A stretch of DNA of 64,000 nt, from contig NC_008228.1 of the NCBI RefSeq assembly GCF_000014225.1, positions 3,720,001-3,784,000 of the forward strand, given 5' to 3'. The position numbers and the translations under genes are program-made. The DNA comes from Paraglaciecola sp. T6c. Its GTDB lineage: Bacteria > Pseudomonadota > Gammaproteobacteria > Enterobacterales > Alteromonadaceae. Under the pieces are notes generated by a model. The model made no database searches. It was given only the letters and a program-made list of their open reading frames with translations, and had not been told where the DNA came from. Shown here piece after piece: positions 58,354-64,000 of the stretch (its first letter is position 1; each line of letters opens with the position of its first letter).

Positions 58354-59631
58354 TTATTCCGAAATGGATTTTTTATCCGCTGCACTATCGTAAATTAGAA
58401 TCGGTTTTGATTCCCCACGAATGACAGTTTCATCGACTACCACTTTGCTTACGTTCGACATAGAAGGTAACTCGTACATCGTGTCGAGTAACACTGCCTC
58501 AACAATTGAACGCAGACCACGAGCACCTGTTTTACGTGACATCGCTTTCTTAGCTATCGCTTGCAAAGCATCTTCTCTAAACTCTAACTCAGTATCTTCT
58601 AAAGAGAATAAAGCCGCATATTGTTTCGTAAGAGAGTTTTTCGGCTCACGCAAAATTTGAATAAGTGCTTCTTCACTCAACTCTTCAAGACTGGTCAGAA
58701 CAGGCAAACGCCCGATAAACTCAGGAATTAGACCGTATTTGACCAAATCCTCCGGCTCAACTTTTTTCAACAACTCGCCTTCTTTCGACTTGTTGCTGCT
58801 GTCTTTAATTGCTGTACCAAAACCAATACCGGTGCCTGTATGCGCGCGTTGTTCGATGACTTTATCAAGCCCCGCAAATGCCCCACCACAGATAAACAGA
58901 ATTTTAGAGGTATCGACTTGCAAAAACTCTTGTTGAGGATGTTTACGTCCACCTTGCGGCGGAACAGACGCAATGGTGCCTTCAATCAGCTTAAGCAAAG
59001 CCTGCTGCACGCCCTCACCGGATACATCCCGTGTAATCGATGGGTTATCTGACTTACGAGAGATCTTGTCGATTTCATCGATATAAACGATTCCGCGCTG
59101 CGCCTTTTCAACATCGTAGTCGCATTTTTGCAATAACTTCTGAATGATATTCTCTACATCTTCACCAACATAACCCGCTTCGGTCAGAGTAGTCGCATCG
59201 GCCATCGTAAATGGAACATCTAATAAACGAGCTAGTGTTTCAGCGAGCAAGGTTTTACCACTACCAGTTGGGCCCATTAGCAAAATATTACTTTTACCTA
59301 GTTCAACACCGTCATGCACGTCACCATTACGTAATCGTTTATAGTGGTTATACACTGCGACGGAAAGCACCTTCTTGGCGTGTTCTTGACCGATGACATA
59401 ATCATCCAGATGACTGTGGATCTCTTTCGGTGTAGGAAGCTCGTCTTGCTTTTGCTTCGGAGCGATTTCTTTGATCTCTTCGCGAATAATGTCATTACAT
59501 AATTCAACGCATTCATCGCATACAAAAACTGACGGGCCAGCGATGAGCTTTCTCACTTCATGCTGGCTTTTCCCACAAAAAGAACAATAAAGTAGCTTGT
59601 TATCGCCATCTCCGCTTTGCTTATCACTCAT
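58354..59631 (-). CDS. clpX: ATP-dependent Clp protease ATPase subunit ClpX
   Basis: ClpX unfolds substrates and feeds them to ClpP. The 425-residue protein has a zinc-binding domain ([14 protein letters not shown], then [10 protein letters not shown]; about 16-45), Walker [14 protein letters not shown] (near 118), Walker [14 protein letters not shown] and sensor-2 [13 protein letters not shown]. It follows clpP by 90 bases. Confidence 0.98.
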   Translation of the reverse strand: MSDKQSGDGDNKLLYCSFCGKSQHEVRKLIAGPSVFVCDECVELCNDIIREEIKEIAPKQKQDELPTPKEIHSHLDDYVIGQEHAKKVLSVAVYNHYKRLRNGDVHDGVELGKSNILLMGPTGSGKTLLAETLARLLDVPFTMADATTLTEAGYVGEDVENIIQKLLQKCDYDVEKAQRGIVYIDEIDKISRKSDNPSITRDVSGEGVQQALLKLIEGTIASVPPQGGRKHPQQEFLQVDTSKILFICGGAFAGLDKVIEQRAHTGTGIGFGTAIKDSSNKSKEGELLKKVEPEDLVKYGLIPEFIGRLPVLTSLEELSEEALIQILREPKNSLTKQYAALFSLEDTELEFREDALQAIAKKAMSRKTGARGLRSIVEAVLLDTMYELPSMSNVSKVVVDETVIRGESKPILIYDSAADKKSISE

Positions 59632-59721
59632 CTATTATCTCTTCTTTATTTGGTTGACCTAGTGCGCTTTATTGCCCTTTCCTTGCAAATGGGCGCACTA
59701 AACAAAATCAACAATAACTAA

Positions 59722-60360
59722 TTACTTCTTAGCGTCGCTATTGCTAGCATCCGGTCTGTTAGCGAGTACTTGATCCACTAAACCGTAATCCACAGATTCC
59801 TGCGCGCTTAAGAAATTATCTCTGTCGGTATCACGAGCTACTTTATCGTAGTCTTGACCCGTATGAGCTGCCATCAAGCGATTCATTTTCTCTTTAATTG
59901 ACAGGATTTCTTTGGCATGAATTTCAAAATCAGACGCCTGACCTTGGAATCCGCCCAACGGCTGATGGATCATAACGCGGGCATTCGGTAGACAGTAGCG
60001 CTTACCTTTCGCACCACCAGACAACAAAAATGCGCCCATACTAGCCGCCTGACCGATACACACTGTGCTGACGTCAGGTTTAATAAAGTTCATGGTGTCG
60101 TAAATCGCCATACCGGCTGTCACTGAACCGCCAGGAGAATTAATGTAAAGGAAAATATCCTTTTCTGGATTTTCAGCTTCTAAAAATAACATCTGTGCGA
60201 CGATAAGGTTAGCCATATGGTCTTCGACTTGGCCAACCATGAAAATGACGTTCTCTTTTAGCAAGCGTGAATAAATATCATAAGAGCGCTCGCCTTTAGC
60301 GGTTTGTTCAACCACCATAGGTACTAATGCATTTGTAGGATCAAACGGTGTATTCATCAT
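59722..60360 (-). CDS. clpP: ATP-dependent Clp protease proteolytic subunit ClpP
   Basis: ClpP is the serine peptidase barrel used by ClpX (and ClpA if present). The 212-residue protein has the catalytic Ser in [16 protein letters not shown] (near 106), His in [16 protein letters not shown] (near 131) and Asp in [13 protein letters not shown]. Two ATGs in tandem open the frame (60360, 60357). It is 87 bases after tig, with a hairpin in between. Confidence 0.98.
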   Translation of the reverse strand: MMNTPFDPTNALVPMVVEQTAKGERSYDIYSRLLKENVIFMVGQVEDHMANLIVAQMLFLEAENPEKDIFLYINSPGGSVTAGMAIYDTMNFIKPDVSTVCIGQAASMGAFLLSGGAKGKRYCLPNARVMIHQPLGGFQGQASDFEIHAKEILSIKEKMNRLMAAHTGQDYDKVARDTDRDNFLSAQESVDYGLVDQVLANRPDASNSDAKK

Positions 60361-60380
60361 ATATATTTCTTCACAAATAA

Positions 60381-60406
60381 AAATGCTCGGTATTTACCGA
60401 GCATTT
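60381..60406 (-). terminator. Hairpin between tig and clpP
   Basis: AAATGCTCGGTA/TACCGAGCATTT, a near-perfect stem with a tiny loop and short flanking T run, about 40 bases past the tig stop codon. It may act as a partial terminator between tig and clpPX. Confidence 0.65.
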
Positions 60407-60447
60407 AAGCAGTTGCAGACTAGATAAGTCAATTAACAAAGGGCAAA

Positions 60448-61758
60448 TTACGCCTGTTTGTTCATGATCTCATCAAAAGCTTTGTTTACTTCTTTCACAT
60501 TTGCTTTGCTAAGAAGCACTTCAACAGCTTGCTCTTCTAACGCGACATTTTGCATTTGCTGCATCAATTCGTCATTAGTTTTGTAGTACTCGATCACTTC
60601 TTGAGGATCTTCGTACGCTGAAGCAGCTGTTTCGATCAATGCATCAACCTTAGCAGAGTCTACTTTCAACTCTTCAGTTTTGATGATTTCGCCAAGCAAC
60701 AAGCCAATTGAAACACGCTTACGTGCGTTTTCTTGGAACAAGTCAGCTGGAAGCTCAGGAAGATTATCAACATTACCACCTTGTTGCTGGCTGAAGCGCT
60801 GCTTAGCTTGCTCACGTAGGGCGTTAATTTCTTGATCAACCAATGCTTTAGGCAAGTCAATTTCGTTGTTTGCCAACAAACCTTCGATAACTTGCTCTTT
60901 TACGTTAGCTTTCAACGTTTGCTCAAGCTCACGTTGCATGTTTTTACGTACTTCAGCATTAAGTGCTTCAACGTCGCCGTCTTCTACACCAAACAATTTA
61001 GCAAACTCTTCGTCAACTTTAGGAAGGCTCAGACCTTCTACTTTGTTAACAGTAATTTTGAATTGGGCTTCTTTACCCTTAAGTGCTTCTGCATGGTAAT
61101 CTTCAGGGAAGGTCACGTCAGCAACAACTTCTTCGCCAGCTTTAGCGCCAACGATTGGCTTTTCAAAACCAGGGATCATACGATCTTTGCCCATTTCGAG
61201 CTCAAAGTTTTCAGCTTTACCGCCTTCAAACTCTTCACCGTCAATAGTACCAACGAAATCCACCGTCACGCGGTCATCTTTCTTAGACTTACGCTTTACT
61301 TCTTTCCAAGTAGCGTGCTGTTTACGCAACGTTTCCATCATCGTTTCAAGATCAGCATCAGTAATTTCTACCACTGGCTTCTCTACTTCGATTTTCTCAA
61401 CGTCTTTCACTTCCACTTCAGGATAAACTTCAAACGCAGCAACAAACTCTAAGTCTTGTCCGTCAACGTCTGTCTTCATTTCGAAGTTAGGCATGCCTGC
61501 TGGCGTAATTTTTTCTTGAACGATTGCTTCATAGAAGTTGCGCTGCATAGCTTCGCCAGCAATCTCTTGACGTACGGCTTGACCATAACGTTTTTTAATA
61601 ACGCTTACTGGAACTTTACCTGGGCGAAAACCATTAATACGTTGGGTCTTAGCTAACTGTTGTAAGCGAGACTTAACCTGTGAATCAATTGATTCTGCAG
61701 GAACAGTGATGGTAAGACGGCGTTCTAAACCTTGAGTCGTCTCAACGGAAACTTGCAT
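60448..61758 (-). CDS. tig: Trigger factor (ribosome-associated chaperone)
   Basis: Trigger factor binds the ribosome exit tunnel and folds nascent chains. The 436-residue protein has the ribosome-binding loop ([20 protein letters not shown], about 42-61), an FKBP-type isomerase domain (about 160-245: [20 protein letters not shown]) and a helical C-terminal chaperone region. Tig-clpP-clpX-lon is the standard order. Confidence 0.97.
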   Translation of the reverse strand: MQVSVETTQGLERRLTITVPAESIDSQVKSRLQQLAKTQRINGFRPGKVPVSVIKKRYGQAVRQEIAGEAMQRNFYEAIVQEKITPAGMPNFEMKTDVDGQDLEFVAAFEVYPEVEVKDVEKIEVEKPVVEITDADLETMMETLRKQHATWKEVKRKSKKDDRVTVDFVGTIDGEEFEGGKAENFELEMGKDRMIPGFEKPIVGAKAGEEVVADVTFPEDYHAEALKGKEAQFKITVNKVEGLSLPKVDEEFAKLFGVEDGDVEALNAEVRKNMQRELEQTLKANVKEQVIEGLLANNEIDLPKALVDQEINALREQAKQRFSQQQGGNVDNLPELPADLFQENARKRVSIGLLLGEIIKTEELKVDSAKVDALIETAASAYEDPQEVIEYYKTNDELMQQMQNVALEEQAVEVLLSKANVKEVNKAFDEIMNKQA

Positions 61759-62050
61759 TCTTCTACCTCAACTTTGCGCTCGTCTGCGCATTTATAAAAT
61801 TTTTGATGGGTTTTTTTATCGGTGGGATTCGACCAAGGTAAACTTAATCCACCCATGCAATCGCGAGTTGACCTATTTATCTTCTCGCCTATCCGGATAA
61901 AAAAGACGCAGCAGTATAGCGATACAGCTACTTTAAGTCGAGCCGAAATGCGAAATAGTTTAATTCAAAAAATTAACGAAGAAGTATAGTCAGAAATAGA
62001 GGATATAAAGAGAGTAAAACGAAATGTAACTGAGATATAAATAAGAAAGA
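61759..62050. other. Intergenic region between the tRNA operon and tig
   Basis: About 290 AT-rich bases with no gene recognised. It should contain the tig promoter on the minus strand and the end of the tRNA transcript; no clear terminator hairpin was found. Confidence 0.4.
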
Positions 62051-62135
62051 TGGTGCGGAAGGAGAGACTTGAACTCTCACGCCCTAAGGCACTGGAACCT
62101 AAATCCAGCGTGTATACCAATTTCACCACTTCCGC
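62051..62135 (-). tRNA. tRNA-Leu(UAG)
   Basis: This 85-base class II tRNA has acceptor GCGGAAG/CTTCCGC, anticodon loop TTTAGGT (anticodon TAG), a variable arm and encoded CCA. It is the last gene of the Pro-Arg-His-Leu operon. Confidence 0.96.
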
Positions 62136-62138
62136 AAG

Positions 62139-62215
62139 TGGGGTGGACGATGGGGCTCGAACCCACGACAACCGGAATCACAATCCGGGGCTCTACCAAC
62201 TGAGCTACGCCCACC
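62139..62215 (-). tRNA. tRNA-His(GUG)
   Basis: The cloverleaf has acceptor GTGGGCG/CGTCCAC, anticodon loop TTGTGAT (anticodon GTG) and encoded CCA. The extra 5' G (position -1, base 62215) that is required for HisRS recognition is encoded opposite discriminator C. Only three bases separate it from tRNA-Leu. Confidence 0.97.
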
Positions 62216-62242
62216 AAAGCTAACATTGTTGCCAGGTTCGCG

Positions 62243-62319
62243 TGGTGCGCCCGGCAGGATTCGAACCTGCGACCACCCGCTTAGAAGGCGGGTGCTCTAT
62301 CCAGCTGAGCTACGGGCGC
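62243..62319 (-). tRNA. tRNA-Arg(UCU)
   Basis: This 77-base cloverleaf has acceptor GCGCCCG/CGGGCGC, anticodon stem CCCGC/GCGGG, loop CTTCTAA (anticodon TCT) and encoded CCA. It reads AGA/AGG codons. Confidence 0.97.
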
Positions 62320-62349
62320 TCTACGAATCTGTTACAATTTTAGAGAAAG

Positions 62350-62426
62350 TGGTCGGTGAGACAGGATTCGAACCTGCGACCCCTTGGACCCAAACCAAGT
62401 GCGCTACCAAGCTGCGCTACTCACCG
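62350..62426 (-). tRNA. tRNA-Pro(UGG)
   Basis: This 77-base cloverleaf has acceptor CGGTGAG/CTCACCG, anticodon loop TTTGGGT (anticodon TGG) and encoded CCA. It is the first gene of the operon, about 45 bases after the promoter -10 box. Confidence 0.97.
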
Positions 62427-62472
62427 ACTTAACAACCCGAAGAGTTATTCTCTGTCTCTCAACGGGGAGCGC

Positions 62473-62501
62473 ATAGTAAACAGATGTATTTCTGGCGTCA
62501 A
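62473..62501 (-). promoter_or_regulatory. Sigma-70 promoter of the tRNA operon
   Basis: On the minus strand, TTGACG (62501-62496), exactly 17 bases, then TACTAT (62478-62473), followed by GC-rich GCGCTCCCCG. This is a near-consensus stable-RNA promoter with a stringent-type discriminator. Confidence 0.8.
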
Positions 62502-62670
62502 ACACTTTTTTAAAAGAAATTTACTGACTGCTGCTTTTTTTAGCAATATGACTGCGAATCAAACAAAATGAGCATTAATCACACTGATACGCCGTCAATT
62601 CTTTCGTATCGAATGATAGCTAATCATCACTCATTTCTTCAAATTCCATGCTAACAATCCTAGAACAAGC

Positions 62671-63303
62671 TTATTTTTCGCCATCAAATGTCCACCTGCC
62701 GTTCTTTTTTGGACTAAACCCAATGCGATTTAAGTAATTTTCATGTTCATAACTGTCAGCCAGTGCCACTATTTCTGTATATCCAAACTGTTTTGCGAGT
62801 TGCTGCCCCTTACCAATTACGTATTCACCGAGGTGACAATCACGATAAGCGGGGATCACGAAATCAAAATCAACCACAAACTGACCACCTTCTTCGCTAA
62901 AGCCTGACAACATACCTACGACCTCGGTTCGCTCAGTAAGAAAAAAATAAGCGCGACGCGGGTCGGCTGAGACTTTCATAAAGCGCGGAAACAGGTGTTT
63001 GATTTCTTGTTTGTGGTAATCCAGAAAGAAATCCACGTAATTTGATGGGCGACTCACAGCAAGGACTGAAAATTGACGCTCAACATCAAACAGTAGCCTG
63101 CGCAGAAAAAACAAATTCGTCAGGGTGATAAAGCCATTTAATATCGCCACTGGGTAAGCCTGGATAATAATACCGTATAAGCAAAATGACGATGCTCCCG
63201 CTAAATTGAACCAACGCAGACGTACAATCGAACTGCGCGTTAAAGAATAAGCAATTACCGCTGACGCACAATAACCAAAAATTTCTACTGGAGAGAGTTC
63301 CAA
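62671..63303 (-). CDS. YgjV-like membrane domain fused to GNAT acetyltransferase domain
   Basis: This 210-residue protein has two parts. Residues about 1-75 are three hydrophobic helices of the YgjV/Imp type (VEIFGYCASAVIAYSLTRSS, FNLAGASSFCLYGIII, PVAILNGFITLTNLFFLRRL). Residues about 90-208 resemble a GNAT acetyltransferase (PRRAYFFLTERTEVVGMLSG, YRDCHLGEYVIGKGQQLAKQ, ENYLNRIGFSPKK). The TTG at 63303 was chosen because AAGGTG lies six bases upstream; a GTG at 63312 is also in frame. It is divergent from folD. The substrate is unknown. Confidence 0.75.
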   Translation of the reverse strand: MELSPVEIFGYCASAVIAYSLTRSSIVRLRWFNLAGASSFCLYGIIIQAYPVAILNGFITLTNLFFLRRLLFDVERQFSVLAVSRPSNYVDFFLDYHKQEIKHLFPRFMKVSADPRRAYFFLTERTEVVGMLSGFSEEGGQFVVDFDFVIPAYRDCHLGEYVIGKGQQLAKQFGYTEIVALADSYEHENYLNRIGFSPKKNGRWTFDGEK

Positions 63304-63472
63304 ACCACACACCTTTATAAAGAGATTAAATTACGTAGACGCATATCTTTGTTTAGAAGCCGCAAAGGGGCAAGCAGATTCGATACTATTTACTAATTAG
63401 CACAAGTCCGATTGTTGAATCTGGTACAGTATGTGACAATACAGCCCCCTAGTCTTTCAGTTACTTTATACT

Positions 63473-64000
63473 ATGCCTGCTCAAAAAATTGATGGTAAAT
63501 TAATCGCTCAACAGGTGCGTCAGCACGTAAAATCTCATGTTGAATCTATTGTTTCTTCGGGTAAACGCCCCCCTGGCTTAGCTGTCGTTTTAGTAGGTAG
63601 CGATGCGGCATCCCATGTCTATGTGACCAACAAGCGCAGAGCCTGCGAAGAAGTAGGCTTTGTTTCTAAATCCTACGACTTACCTTCAACGACGTCACAA
63701 CAGAAGCTGCTCGAACTTATCGATACTTTAAATGCAGATGAGGAAATTGACGGCATATTAGTGCAACTACCTTTACCCGCAGGCTTAGACAAGGAACAAG
63801 TTCTTGAACGGATATTACCGCATAAAGATGTAGACGGTTTCCACCCTTACAATATTGGCCGCTTGGCTCAGCGTATCCCAGCACTGCGCCCTTGTACCCC
63901 TAAAGGCATTATGACTCTCATCGAGTCGACTAAACGTCCAATAAAAGGTTTAGATGCGGTTATCGTAGGTGCCTCAAATATTGTTGGCCGACCTATGTTT
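63473..64000 (+). CDS. folD: Bifunctional methylenetetrahydrofolate dehydrogenase/cyclohydrolase FolD (5' part)
   Basis: FolD interconverts methylene-, methenyl- and formyl-tetrahydrofolate with NADP+. The first 176 codons are present; the rest lies beyond the window. Motifs: [20 protein letters not shown] (Tyr and Lys of the active site, near 42-57), [35 protein letters not shown], and the start of the NADP-binding loop [13 protein letters not shown]. It supplies formyl groups for purine synthesis, and PurL is encoded in the same window. Confidence 0.97.
   Translation, partial: MPAQKIDGKLIAQQVRQHVKSHVESIVSSGKRPPGLAVVLVGSDAASHVYVTNKRRACEEVGFVSKSYDLPSTTSQQKLLELIDTLNADEEIDGILVQLPLPAGLDKEQVLERILPHKDVDGFHPYNIGRLAQRIPALRPCTPKGIMTLIESTKRPIKGLDAVIVGASNIVGRPMF

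Noticed and set aside
60832-61452. 206-codon plus-strand open frame across tig
   Set aside because: Antisense to the well-supported trigger factor gene; Phe/Cys-rich composition typical of a shadow frame.
62226-62571. Open frames across the tRNA genes reading GRIRTCDHPL-type peptides
   Set aside because: This is the well-known spurious translation of tRNA antisense sequence.

Overview
The window looks like a chromosomal segment of a marine gammaproteobacterium of the order Alteromonadales, most like Alteromonas/Paraglaciecola/Glaciecola. This rests on gene order and protein character (flgT/flgP next to flgAMN, tig-clpP-clpX-lon-hup-ppiD, ndk-rlmN-pilW-rodZ-ispG-hisS-yfgM-bamB-der, xseA/guaB-guaA) and moderate base composition. 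No species was confirmed by a search. No prophage, insertion sequence, CRISPR array or plasmid gene was recognised.

Region 1 (1-20253) is a polar-type flagellar locus. Reading leftward on the minus strand: cheV, cheR, flgB-C-D-E, a terminator, flgF-G-H-I-J-K-L, then two flagellin genes beyond a divergent beta-propeller gene. On the plus strand are flgA, flgM, flgN and, past the minus-strand lipoprotein gene flgP, flgT. Good sigma-54 sites precede flgB and flgF, and sigma-28 (FliA) sites precede both flagellins and flgM. This is the usual tiered scheme: sigma-54 for hook and basal body, sigma-28 for filament and anti-sigma factor. flgJ carries an in-frame amber codon. A 14-base sequence is shared by the 3' regions of the two flagellin genes.

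Region 2 (20303-24752) looks accessory: tRNA-Arg(CCU), a trypsin-like serine protease, two open-frame remnants and a TonB-dependent receptor with a Fur-box-like site.

Region 3 (24753-42744) holds a coiled-coil membrane protein, an M1 aminopeptidase, a Smr protein, purL, mltF (whose lipoprotein leader has no normal in-frame start codon), tadA, a PspB-like protein, a PlsC-type acyltransferase, yaeQ, guaA, guaB and divergent xseA. Purine synthesis (purL, guaB, guaA) is the main theme.

Region 4 (42867-61758) is conserved housekeeping on the minus strand: Der, BamB, YfgM, HisS, IspG, RodZ, PilW, RlmN, Ndk; then PpiD, HU, Lon, ClpX, ClpP and trigger factor, a protein folding and degradation block. 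A 57-residue two-helix membrane protein gene is tucked in at 52931-53104.

Region 5 (62051-64000) is a four-tRNA operon (Pro, Arg, His, Leu) with a strong promoter, a YgjV-like membrane domain fused to an acetyltransferase domain, and the first 176 codons of folD, which runs off the right edge.
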